From an uncultured bacterium (GTDB lineage Bacteria; Auribacterota; Tritonobacteria; UBA1439), in NCBI GenBank assembly GCA_937858775.1, contig CALLYX010000081.1:1-8658 (forward strand): a DNA stretch of 8,658 nucleotides. Reading direction: 5' to 3'. Shown piece after piece: positions 1-5,590 of this stretch; positions within the stretch are counted from its first letter, which is position 1, and every line of letters starts with the position of its first letter. The translations under genes were made by a program, and so were the position numbers. The notes beneath the pieces were generated by a model. It saw only the letters and a list, made by a program, of their open reading frames with translations, did not search any database and was not told the origin of the DNA.

Positions 1-474
1 GGCAAGACGTTCACGATGGCCAAGCTCGTCGAGGCCGTGCAGAAGCCCACGCTTATCCTCGCTCCCAACAAGACGCTGGCCGCACAGCTAGCGAGCGAGA
101 TCCGCGACGTGATGCCAGACAACGCCGTCATGTACTTCGTCTCGTACTACGACTACTACCAGCCCGAGGCGTACGTCCCCACAACCGACACCTTCATCGA
201 GAAGGACGCCTCGATCAACGCCGAGGTGGAGAAGCTCCGCCACGCCGCCACCGCCGCGCTCTACACGGGCGGCGAGGGCCAGAAGATCTACGACAAGTGG
301 TTCACGCAGAAGATCCCGCCCAAGGGGCTGAACCTCAATGTGCCGATCGTTGGGCTGGGGACATGGGATGTCGGGAGGATAGACCGCGTCGGCGCCGGGT
401 TCGCGGTCGCCTCATCCCCGGCCGAGGCGGTGGATATGGCGTTCAAACGGATAGAGGCCGCCTTACGTGGCTAG
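1..474 (+). CDS. uvrB: UvrB N-terminal fragment joined to unrelated segments (chimeric, 5'-partial ORF)
   Basis: The frame is open from base 1, where it reads GKTFTMA, the Walker A end of the UvrB helicase domain, so the true start lies upstream and the ATG at 16 is internal. Counting from that ATG, residues 1-82 closely match UvrB (APNKTLAAQLAS; YYDYYQPEAYVP, the base of the DNA-clamping beta-hairpin; IEKDASIN; EKLRHAATAAL). UvrB should then continue with RRDVIIVASVSCIYG. Instead residues 84-110 (GEGQKIYDKWFTQKIPPKG, then LNLNVP) resemble the C-terminal end of GltI-type glutamate/aspartate periplasmic binding proteins. Residues 111-152 match neither family and I do not recognise them. About 80% of UvrB, including all later helicase motifs and the UvrC-binding tail, is missing, so this cannot act as UvrB. 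A contig-edge assembly chimera is the simplest explanation, and recombined gene debris is the alternative. The UvrB identification is firm; the GltI match is likely. Confidence 0.8.
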   Translation, partial: GKTFTMAKLVEAVQKPTLILAPNKTLAAQLASEIRDVMPDNAVMYFVSYYDYYQPEAYVPTTDTFIEKDASINAEVEKLRHAATAALYTGGEGQKIYDKWFTQKIPPKGLNLNVPIVGLGTWDVGRIDRVGAGFAVASSPAEAVDMAFKRIEAALRG

Positions 475-559
475 GGCGGCGCGAGGCGGGGCCGGCGGGA
501 TGGGGCCGCGGCCGCGCGGCGCCGGCTAACGGCGTGATCCGCCGGAAACAGGGGGGGCG

Positions 560-1033
560 ATGGCTGGGAATGGGATGGGCAAGGAGGGCGTGGACGGGGT
601 GCCGGACGGATTTGTGGAGGCCGCCCTTCGCCGCGTCGTTGCGATGGGCAGCAACTTCGCCGTCTTTCTTCGCGGGGGGGGGAAGACGTTCGTGATCTTT
701 GTGGACCACGAGGTGGGAAGCGCCATCGCCATGTACAAGGATGGGGTCCCCCGCTCGCGCCCGCTCACGCACGAGCTCCTTATCAGCATACTCGATGGGC
801 TGGAGATAGGCGTGGACAAGGTCTTGATCAACGACCTCATGGGGAACACATTTTACGCCCGCCTGTTTCTGCGCGGCCGCGACGCCGGGATGAAGAGGAT
901 CTTCGAGATCGACGCGCGGCCGAGCGACTGTATCGCCGTCGCCCTTCTGTCCGGGGCCCCCATCCTTGTGGCCAGGCATGTCCTCGACGCGGTAAATGAC
1001 GTGGGGGACTCCCCCATGGGAGGCGTTCCGTGA
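560..1033 (+). CDS. Bifunctional nuclease family protein (BFN/DUF151)
   Basis: A 157-residue protein with the DUF151 bifunctional-nuclease fold, a family for which RNase and DNase activity has been reported in plants and which is widespread but little studied in bacteria. Recognisable family blocks in order are RPLTHEL (residues 67-73), the VDKVLINDL strand (85-93), NTFYARLFL (96-104) and EIDARPSDCIAVAL (116-129), the strongest signature. APILVA (133-138) closes the domain. There is no signal peptide, so it is probably cytoplasmic. The first ~20 residues (Gly-rich) lie outside the domain. The ATG at 560 is supported by a G-rich Shine-Dalgarno (run of seven G, 550-556). It stands alone on its strand and converges on queH, with only 16 bases between the stop codons. 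A 9-G run (674-682) sits inside the gene, but the frame is intact on both sides. The family is sure; the cellular role is unknown. Confidence 0.88.
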   Translation: MAGNGMGKEGVDGVPDGFVEAALRRVVAMGSNFAVFLRGGGKTFVIFVDHEVGSAIAMYKDGVPRSRPLTHELLISILDGLEIGVDKVLINDLMGNTFYARLFLRGRDAGMKRIFEIDARPSDCIAVALLSGAPILVARHVLDAVNDVGDSPMGGVP

Positions 1034-1035
1034 AC

Positions 1036-1072
1036 GGCGCGCGGGGCGGTTATCGCTTCGTCCGCCGCGCGA
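1036..1072. terminator. GC-rich hairpin between convergent genes (possible bidirectional terminator)
   Basis: Bases 1038-1042 plus 1045-1049 pair with 1062-1071, giving a roughly 10-bp GC-rich stem with a two-base bulge and a 12-base loop. It spans the junction where the DUF151 gene (+) and queH (-) end facing each other, and reaches into the last codons of queH. There is no U-tract on either strand, so intrinsic termination is not assured. The position is what makes a terminator role plausible. Confidence 0.35.
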
Positions 1073-1616
1073 GGAAGCTGAAGATGCAGCCGCAGTACGC
1101 CTGGCGGTAGATGCCGAGGGCGCGGCTTATCCTGCAGCTCTCCCCGTAGCCGTTCCCCTTCTTGAAGTCCGCCGCATGGAAAGTCATCCCGTGGCGAGCG
1201 CCAGCCTCCAGCCCGATCTTGTTGATCATCGAGGCATTCTTGTGGGGGCTTATCGTGAGCGTGGTCGCGAAGAGGTCGAAGCCGAGTTCCGCCGCCGCGC
1301 GGGCGGTCCGGTCGAGACGCATGGAGAAGCAGCGGGCGCACCGCGCCCCGCCCTCCCCCTCCCGCTGCAGCCCCTCCACAGAGGAGAACCAGTCCGCAGG
1401 GGAATACCCGGGGACAATGAGATGTATTGACGCCAGCCGGCAGTAGTGTTCAGCCGCACGTCGTCTGGCAGCGTATTCGCGCGGCGGGTGGATGTTCGGA
1501 TTGAAGAAAAACCCGGTCACCGCGTGGCCGGCGGTGAGGATGTTGAATACATGCGTGGCGCAGGGCGCGCAGCATACGTGCAGAAGCAGACGCGGTTTGC
1601 TTTTAGAGACGTCCAT
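1050..1616 (-). CDS. queH: Epoxyqueuosine reductase QueH (DUF208 family)
   Basis: A 188-residue protein for the last step of queuosine synthesis: reduction of epoxyqueuosine to queuosine in the anticodon wobble position of tRNAs, in the cytoplasm. QueH is the cobalamin-independent, non-orthologous replacement of QueG and carries an Fe-S cluster. The family's cysteines are all visible: HVCCAPC (C15, C16, C19), CARC (C93, C96) and CGC near the C-terminus (C175, C177), with FFFNPNIHP (36-44), TTLTISPHKN (118-127) and IYRQAYCGC (169-177) as typical surrounding blocks. The ATG at 1616 is chosen because homology begins at LLLHVCC ten residues later, and a GGTGG lies just upstream. An in-frame ATG at 1808 would add 64 low-complexity residues with no family match. 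Length is normal for QueH. No other queuosine gene is in the window. Confidence 0.93.
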   Translation of the reverse strand: MDVSKSKPRLLLHVCCAPCATHVFNILTAGHAVTGFFFNPNIHPPREYAARRRAAEHYCRLASIHLIVPGYSPADWFSSVEGLQREGEGGARCARCFSMRLDRTARAAAELGFDLFATTLTISPHKNASMINKIGLEAGARHGMTFHAADFKKGNGYGESCRISRALGIYRQAYCGCIFSFLARRTKR

Positions 1617-1919
1617 GGCGGCCACCGGCGGGAAGCCGCATCCAGTATAGCGCAACGTCGCACGCGAAGGGAATGCCGCGGAGGGGCGGCGGCGCCGCGG
1701 GGTGGATCGCCCGCCGCAACACCGCCCGGCAGGGTCTCCGCGCCCGCCCCCGCCCTGACGGAGGATACGCCTCTCCCGGTTCCGATAATATAACGCTCTG
1801 GGCTGCAATACGATACGCTTCTTAAGGCCGCCGGTTTAGAAGCCCTCCCGTTTCCGGCGCAGGTTGGTATATAATAGCGGCACGGACCCGGACGCGGCAT
1901 GGGACGGGTCCGTACCGCC
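1617..1919. promoter_or_regulatory. Divergent intergenic region with putative promoters for queH and the sugar reductase
   Basis: This ~300-base gap separates divergently transcribed genes. Its central part (about 1785-1877) is noticeably richer in A/T than the flanks. On the + strand a perfect TATAAT lies at 1870-1875, which would place a start of transcription near 1882 and a leader of about 38 bases before the ATG at 1920. No good -35 is present at the expected spacing (TTTCCG at 1851 is too close). On the minus strand a TATTAT-like sequence at about 1787-1792 could serve queH, also without a convincing -35. No coding signal was found in the gap. Confidence 0.45.
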
Positions 1920-2813
1920 ATGAAGAGGATTTTGATCACAGGCGCCAGCGGCTTCCTCGGCTCCCATCTTGCCTTGAGCCTGAAGAACGCCTACGAGGTT
2001 AGGGGGACATTCGCCCGCCGGCCGGTGGACCTCCCCGGCTGCCCGATGGAGCGGCTGGATTTCACAAGCGGCTCATCCGGGTTAAGCGCGCTCATCGAAC
2101 GTTTCAGGCCAGATGTGGTGATCCACGCCGCCGCCCTCATCGACATCGATCTCTGCGAGAGGGAGCCGGTCGCGGCCCGGCGGATCAACGAGGATGCGGT
2201 AAGGCAGGTCGCGTCGGCTGCGGCAGCGGCGCGCGCGCGGCTTGTCTACTTCTCGACGGATATGGTTTTCGACGGGCGGAAGGGGATGTACGCCGAGGAC
2301 GATGAGCCCAGCCCCCTGACCGTCTACGGCAGGACGAAGCTCGCCGGCGAGCGGTTGGCGCTGGGGCTCTGCCCCGGCTCGGTGGTCGCCCGGCTTTCGC
2401 TCATGTACGGGACGGGCAGTGCGGAGCACGGCTCCTTTTTGGGCTGGATGCGCGCCAGGCTGGAGAAGGGGGAAGCGCTGAGCCTCTTTACCGACCAGTA
2501 CCGCACCCCCCTCTACGTCCGCGATGTGTGCCGCGCCGTCGAGCGGATCCTCCGGGCCCCGGGAATCCGCGGCCTCTACCATCTCGCAGGGCCGGATAGG
2601 ATGAACCGGTTCGATTTCGGGCGGAAGACCGCCGAGGTGTTCGGTTTCCCCGAGCGTCTTCTTCGTCCAGTCCTCATGGAGGAGATGCCGGGGCTGATAC
2701 CTCGGCCCAAGGACAACTCTATGGACAACCGCAAGGCCGTGCGCGACCTCGGCATCCGGTTCGCGGGGGCGGTGGATGGACTGAGGGCCGTCGCTCGGGG
2801 CGGGGGGCAATGA
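1920..2813 (+). CDS. NAD(P)-dependent sugar epimerase/reductase, RmlD-like (extended SDR)
   Basis: A 297-residue extended short-chain dehydrogenase/reductase, closest in pattern to dTDP-4-dehydrorhamnose reductase (RmlD/RfbD). The N-terminal Rossmann motif is ILITGASGFLGSHL (GxxGxxG at residues 8-14). FSTDMVFDG (111-119) and the catalytic YGRTK (Y136, K140) follow, as do RLSLMYG (158-164), TPLYVRDVC (196-204) and a C-terminal DNSMDNRKA block (265-273) typical of RmlD-like proteins. It would reduce or epimerise a nucleotide-linked sugar in the cytoplasm. With no rmlA/B/C neighbours, rhamnose synthesis is not shown. The ATG at 1920 is preferred since MKRILITG is the usual family start; an in-frame ATG at 1899 would add seven residues and neither start has a strong Shine-Dalgarno. 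The stop overlaps the next start (ATGA, 2810-2813), implying translational coupling with the deacetylase. Confidence 0.85.
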   Translation: MKRILITGASGFLGSHLALSLKNAYEVRGTFARRPVDLPGCPMERLDFTSGSSGLSALIERFRPDVVIHAAALIDIDLCEREPVAARRINEDAVRQVASAAAAARARLVYFSTDMVFDGRKGMYAEDDEPSPLTVYGRTKLAGERLALGLCPGSVVARLSLMYGTGSAEHGSFLGWMRARLEKGEALSLFTDQYRTPLYVRDVCRAVERILRAPGIRGLYHLAGPDRMNRFDFGRKTAEVFGFPERLLRPVLMEEMPGLIPRPKDNSMDNRKAVRDLGIRFAGAVDGLRAVARGGGQ

Positions 2814-3538
2814 AGCGTTACCTGCCCGCGAGGCTCGTCCCGATACTGCTCTATCACCGCCTTGGGGCGATCGACCGCCCGTCGCGCTCCTATCTGGATC
2901 CGCGACTTTTCGAGAAGCAGCTCGAACTGATGAGAAGGGGGGGATACACGGCGGTCGGGCTTGCGTCCCTTGCGGAGGATTTGCGCGCGGGGGCGCGGAT
3001 TCCGCGCCGGAGGATAGCCATCACGTTCGACGACGGCTGGCGGGACACCTATCTCGATGCGTTTCCCATTCTGCGCCGCCTCCGGATCCCGGCGACGGTG
3101 TTTCTCGTATCCGGCAGGATCGGGATGAAGGAGTACGTTCGATGGGAGGAGATACGAGAGATGCGGATGGCGGGGATATCGTTCGGCGCGCACACGGTGA
3201 GCCATCCGCGCCTGACCGAGATTCCGCCGGCTGAGGCGAAGCGGGAGATAGAGGAGAGCAAGAAAAGTATCGAGGACGGGCTGGGGGAGGAGGTCGCGAC
3301 GTTCTGTTATCCGTACGGCTTCTTCAACAGGGCGGTGCGGGACATGACGGAGGCGGCGGGTTACCGCGCTGCATGCTGCAACTCCCCGGGCAGGCGGTGG
3401 CCGGACGGCGACCCGTTCGCGCTGAAGAGGGTCTCGATGACATACCGGATGCGGAACCGGCCGATGCTCGCCGCCGCGCTGTCGGGGTATTACGTTTGGG
3501 CCAAGGAGATGCGCGCCGGGAACAAGCCGTACATATGA
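2810..3538 (+). CDS. Polysaccharide deacetylase family protein (NodB homology, CE4)
   Basis: A 242-residue NodB-homology protein. These metal-dependent enzymes remove N- or O-acetyl groups from glycans such as peptidoglycan, chitin-like oligomers or exopolysaccharide. Motif 1, TFDDG, is at residues 72-76 (catalytic base and metal-binding Asp). Motif 2, HTVSH, supplies the two metal-ligand histidines (H128, H132). CYPYG at 166-170 is motif 3. The opening PILLYHRLG (11-19) is typical of the YadE/PgaB-type subgroup. No signal peptide or transmembrane segment is visible, so it acts in the cytoplasm or leaves by an unusual route. The C-terminal half of the fold is short and the final His motif of CE4 enzymes is not evident. 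The start is fixed by the 4-base overlap with the upstream reductase and a G-rich Shine-Dalgarno (2800-2807). The pair probably handles the same glycan or sugar intermediate. Confidence 0.9.
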   Translation: MKRYLPARLVPILLYHRLGAIDRPSRSYLDPRLFEKQLELMRRGGYTAVGLASLAEDLRAGARIPRRRIAITFDDGWRDTYLDAFPILRRLRIPATVFLVSGRIGMKEYVRWEEIREMRMAGISFGAHTVSHPRLTEIPPAEAKREIEESKKSIEDGLGEEVATFCYPYGFFNRAVRDMTEAAGYRAACCNSPGRRWPDGDPFALKRVSMTYRMRNRPMLAAALSGYYVWAKEMRAGNKPYI

Positions 3539-3587
3539 ATCACGACCCCGGGATGCCGGGGATCGACGTGGAAACGGCGCGACGGAA

Positions 3588-4616
3588 ATGACAGCCAAGA
3601 GGGTGGTAAAATCGCTGAAGGAGATCCGGAAGTACGAACTCCTCAACACCCGTGTCTGCGATCTGCCGCACAAGATCGAGGGGACGCTGCGGGATTGCAT
3701 CCTCGCTCACTACCGCGAGCTCGACGCGCGCAAGATCAGGTTCAGGCCGCGCTTCTATCTCGGGGCGGATATTGAAGACGGGTGGGGGTGCGTGGACGGC
3801 ACGATCTGCATCGAGGTGCCGTTCTATCTTGGGAACCCGGAACTGACGGCGTTGCACAGGGAGTATTACGCCGAGGTGGAGGGGGAGGAGGAGATCATGA
3901 AGATACTCCGCCACGAGACCGGCCACGCCGTCAACTATGCATACCGGCTGCACGAACGCGAGGACTGGCGCGGGATATTCGGCGACTTCTCCAAGCGCTA
4001 TCCCAAGCGGTACCGCACGAAGCCGTGGAGCAAGAAGCATGTGCAGCACCTCGACCTCGTCTACGCCCAGCGCCACCCAGACGACGACTGGGCCGAGTCG
4101 TTCGCGGTCTGGCTCACGCCCGGGATCAACTGGCGGCGCCGATACAAGGGCTGGGACGCGATCGAGAAGCTCATCTACGTCGATATCATCATGAAGCAGA
4201 TCGGCGGAACCGCCCCCACCGCCAGGAGGGTCGCCTATGACGCCCCAGCGCGAAAGGAGCGGCGGACACTGGCGGAGATGTACGACGTGGAACCGGTGGC
4301 GGCGTTGAGCGAGGAGGAGATGGAGGATTACATCAAGGACCTCGGCCAGATATTCATGCGCCGCGTGCGCCGGCGCGACTACCATGTCCCCGCCGCCGAC
4401 TTCCTAGGGCGGTACCGTGAGGCGATCGTCTCAGGCGTGGCGCGCTGGATCATGCACTCAAACAAGAACTCGGTCCGGAAGATCATCCGGCGGCTCAAGT
4501 CGGTCTGCCGGCACTACGGCCTCGTAATGATCCGTTCCGAGGGGGTTGTGAAACTCGCCGAGGTCACAGCCCTGGTGACCTGGTACGTCATCAACGATAT
4601 CTACGACCTGGATTGA
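3588..4616 (+). CDS. Putative zinc-binding metallopeptidase (HExxH)
   Basis: A 342-residue soluble protein with no signal peptide or membrane segment. The sequence ILRHETGHAVNYAYRL carries an HExxH zinc-binding and catalytic motif (H109, E110, H113). A conserved-looking DDDWAESFAVWLTP segment (165-178) gives E170 as the likely third zinc ligand, as in gluzincins and the family annotated as putative zinc-binding metallo-peptidase. An aromatic, charged segment (PKRYRTKPWSKK, 139-150) lies between them. The last ~110 residues are helical and Arg/Lys-rich (IIRRLKSVCRHYG) and could form a separate nucleic-acid or ligand-binding part; I do not recognise this region. The gene starts 49 bases after the deacetylase stop on the same strand and may be co-transcribed. 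The Shine-Dalgarno before ATG 3588 is weak; a GTG at 3603 is the alternative. The substrate is unknown. The peptidase assignment rests on the motif and spacing. Confidence 0.78.
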   Translation: MTAKRVVKSLKEIRKYELLNTRVCDLPHKIEGTLRDCILAHYRELDARKIRFRPRFYLGADIEDGWGCVDGTICIEVPFYLGNPELTALHREYYAEVEGEEEIMKILRHETGHAVNYAYRLHEREDWRGIFGDFSKRYPKRYRTKPWSKKHVQHLDLVYAQRHPDDDWAESFAVWLTPGINWRRRYKGWDAIEKLIYVDIIMKQIGGTAPTARRVAYDAPARKERRTLAEMYDVEPVAALSEEEMEDYIKDLGQIFMRRVRRRDYHVPAADFLGRYREAIVSGVARWIMHSNKNSVRKIIRRLKSVCRHYGLVMIRSEGVVKLAEVTALVTWYVINDIYDLD

Positions 4617-4654
4617 TACGCCGCGGGCGCCCCGCCTGGCTGGCGATGCACTGG

Positions 4655-4681
4655 AAGGGGCATGCCTGCCGGCCGCCCCTT
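4655..4681 (+). terminator. Hairpin downstream of the metallopeptidase gene
   Basis: AAGGGGC (4655-4661) pairs perfectly with GCCCCTT (4675-4681) around a 13-base loop that has its own short GCC/GGC pairing. A smaller GCGGG/CCCGC hairpin sits at 4623-4635, right after the stop codon. Neither is followed by a U-run. The position 39 bases after the stop suggests a transcript end or a 3' stabilising structure. Confidence 0.35.
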
Positions 4682-5131
4682 AGCGCGCCCTATCGCCCAG
4701 GGCTGCAATGGCCGCGGGTCGACTGCAGGCGGTCTCTTGGACGTTCATTCCACGGGGATGCCTGATCAGCGCGAAAGACCTACTTCCATCCTCCCCATGC
4801 GCCCATCCGCTCAAACGTCATGTCCCTTCATTATCCGTGGGGGCCGCGCCGTATCGTCTTCAAGGCGGGTCAGCCGCGGCCGATCCCCATTGGAATGGAC
4901 GGTATGACCGTTTGAACCATTTCCGCGTGAAAGGCGGGACGATCAGCCGGTCGATGACCCTTCCGGCGGCCCGCGGGCGCGACACCACTTCGCTCCCAGG
5001 GCGGTTGTTGGGAACGGTTTCTCTTCAGCTTTGGGCGGTTCATCTGGCCCCTTCCCCGTGTGAATCCGGCGGATTGTCGGAGAACGGCGGGAGCGGGGCT
5101 ACATCCACCTCCGGTCCAGCGAGTTGAAGAG

Positions 5132-5140
5132 TTATCCACA
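5132..5140 (+). promoter_or_regulatory. DnaA-box-like 9-mer (TTATCCACA), unit 1
   Basis: This is an exact match to the consensus DnaA box TTATNCACA, placed two bases before the 28-bp palindrome. It could be a titration or regulatory site, or simply part of the repeat. There is no dnaA, dnaN or AT-rich unwinding element nearby, so it is not called an origin. Confidence 0.4.
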
Positions 5141-5141
5141 G

Positions 5142-5169
5142 CGTAGCGCAGACTTAAGTCTGCGCTACG
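5142..5169. repeat. Perfect 28-bp palindrome in repeat unit 1
   Basis: The half site CGTAGCGCAGACTT is followed immediately by its exact reverse complement, with no spacer, centred between 5155 and 5156 on CTTAAG. As single-stranded DNA or RNA it can fold into a hairpin. Palindromes built on GCGCAGACT/AGTCTGCGC are, to my recollection, dispersed intergenic repeats in some high-GC environmental bacteria; I cannot verify that here. Confidence 0.95.
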
Positions 5170-5264
5170 AAAGGGACTGGGCCTCTCTCCGTGTGAATCC
5201 GGCGGATTGTCGGAGAACGGCGGGAGCGGGGCTACATCCACATCCGGTCCAGTGAGTCGAAGAG

Positions 5265-5273
5265 TTATCCACA
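5265..5273 (+). promoter_or_regulatory. DnaA-box-like 9-mer (TTATCCACA), unit 2
   Basis: This is the second exact TTATCCACA, 133 bases from the first, in the same orientation and at the same distance from the palindrome. Its presence follows from the repeat, so it is not independent evidence of DnaA binding. Confidence 0.4.
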
Positions 5274-5275
5274 GC

Positions 5276-5301
5276 GTAGCGCAGACTTAAGTCTGCGCTA
5301 C
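5276..5301. repeat. Perfect 26-bp palindrome in repeat unit 2
   Basis: It has the same core as in unit 1, with both arms of 13 bases conserved exactly (GTAGCGCAGACTT and complement). The outermost pair of the unit 1 palindrome is lost here because the sequence to the right is CTACTACG rather than CTACG. Conservation of both arms between units fits either recent duplication or selection on the structure. Confidence 0.95.
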
Positions 5302-5373
5302 TACGAAGGGTGGACATCCTCTTGATCTCTCCCCTCAAGGGATGTGGGCGGGACAGGGATAACGAATTTTATA

Positions 5374-5420
5374 GAAAAAGGGGGCCGGCAAAGGGCGAGA
5401 AGCTACGGGTGAAATGCCGG
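5374..5420 (-). terminator. Possible rho-independent terminator of the secreted hydrolase gene
   Basis: Read on the minus strand, CCGGCA (5420-5415) pairs with TGCCGG (5390-5385) around a 24-base loop. Four C residues and a five-T run follow (to about 5376), then an A/T-rich stretch. It lies about 65 bases beyond the stop of the minus-strand hydrolase. The stem is short and the loop large, so this is only a plausible terminator. Confidence 0.3.
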
Positions 5421-5485
5421 TTGGGAAGTCAACCCTCAACATGTCCGTGTGCGATATGGAGAACGCAGCGGGCCTGGACGGTCCG

Positions 5486-5590
5486 TCATCGCCACCCGAA
5501 CGTTCCATGGGTGCCGTATGGACTGCCCATATCCAGCGTATAACCGGCGGGCTTCGCCGAAACGGAAGGCTGGAAGTTGACCCTATGGGA
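5486..5590 (-). other. Truncated C-terminal domain of the secreted hydrolase
   Basis: After the linker, residues 530-563 (VNFQPSVSAKPAGYTLDMG, then SPYGTHGTFGWR) look like the first strand pair of a carbohydrate-binding, galactose-binding-like domain that in other secreted proteins continues for well over 100 residues after YGW. Here a TGA follows immediately. In the +1 frame the minus strand stays open for about 45 codons and includes RPAAFSIS and LRVDFPTG. This may be the frameshifted continuation, but I could not confirm it. The domain is inferred from remembered pattern, not alignment. Confidence 0.45.

Larger units (their letters stand above)
5044..5176. repeat. Tandem repeat, unit 1 (~133 bp)
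   Basis: This is the first of two adjacent, directly repeated units with a period of exactly 133 bases. The core 5058-5168 (111 bases) matches 5191-5301 with only three mismatches; the first ~14 bases of the unit are more diverged. It contains a DnaA-box-like 9-mer (5132-5140) and ends in a perfect palindrome (5142-5169). It has no coding potential. The high identity suggests recent duplication or gene conversion. Confidence 0.9.
5177..5309. repeat. Tandem repeat, unit 2 (~133 bp)
   Basis: This is the second unit, directly abutting unit 1. It differs from unit 1 at three positions in the 111-base core, and has a small CTAC/CTACTAC-type duplication right after the palindrome (5301-5304). The same 9-mer (5265-5273) and palindrome (5276-5301) are present at the same relative places. 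Confidence 0.9.
4617..5485. other. Gene-poor region of ~870 bases containing tandem repeats
   Basis: No reading frame here shows recognisable protein sequence or a convincing ribosome binding site. The short open frames have the composition expected of GC-rich noise. The left part (4617-5043) holds two hairpins after the metallopeptidase gene and otherwise nothing I can identify. The middle (5044-5309) is a tandem pair of ~133-base repeats with palindromes. The right part (5310-5485) has a possible terminator for the minus-strand secreted hydrolase. No tRNA cloverleaf or known riboswitch core was found by eye. Confidence 0.6.

Noticed and set aside
443..979. 178-codon minus-strand frame opposite the DUF151 gene
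   Set aside because: No family features, and it is antisense to a confidently identified gene.
1617..1808. N-terminal extension of QueH from an ATG at 1808
   Set aside because: The added 64 residues are Arg/Gly/Pro-rich with no family match and would include the A/T-rich promoter-like region.
2576..3700. Long minus-strand open frame (374 codons) across the reductase and deacetylase genes
   Set aside because: It lies antisense to two genes with clear family motifs, has Arg/Pro-rich low-information sequence and no recognisable domain: a shadow frame of GC-rich DNA.
3540..4385. 281-codon minus-strand frame opposite the metallopeptidase
   Set aside because: The + strand carries HExxH and a coherent protein; the antisense product (Val/Leu/Pro-rich) shows no motif.
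4708..5127. 139-codon + strand frame in the gene-poor region
   Set aside because: No Shine-Dalgarno, no recognisable motif, and it runs into the repeat unit; the composition is that of random frames here.
5044..5309. Replication origin
   Set aside because: Only two DnaA-box-like 9-mers exist and both are copies of one repeat. There is no AT-rich unwinding region, dnaA or dnaN nearby.
5044..5309. CRISPR array
   Set aside because: Just two long, nearly identical units directly abutting, with no unique spacers between short repeats and no cas genes.
5374..5460. Riboswitch-like structure upstream of a gene
   Set aside because: The local hairpins do not match a known aptamer core, and on the + strand there is no downstream gene to regulate.
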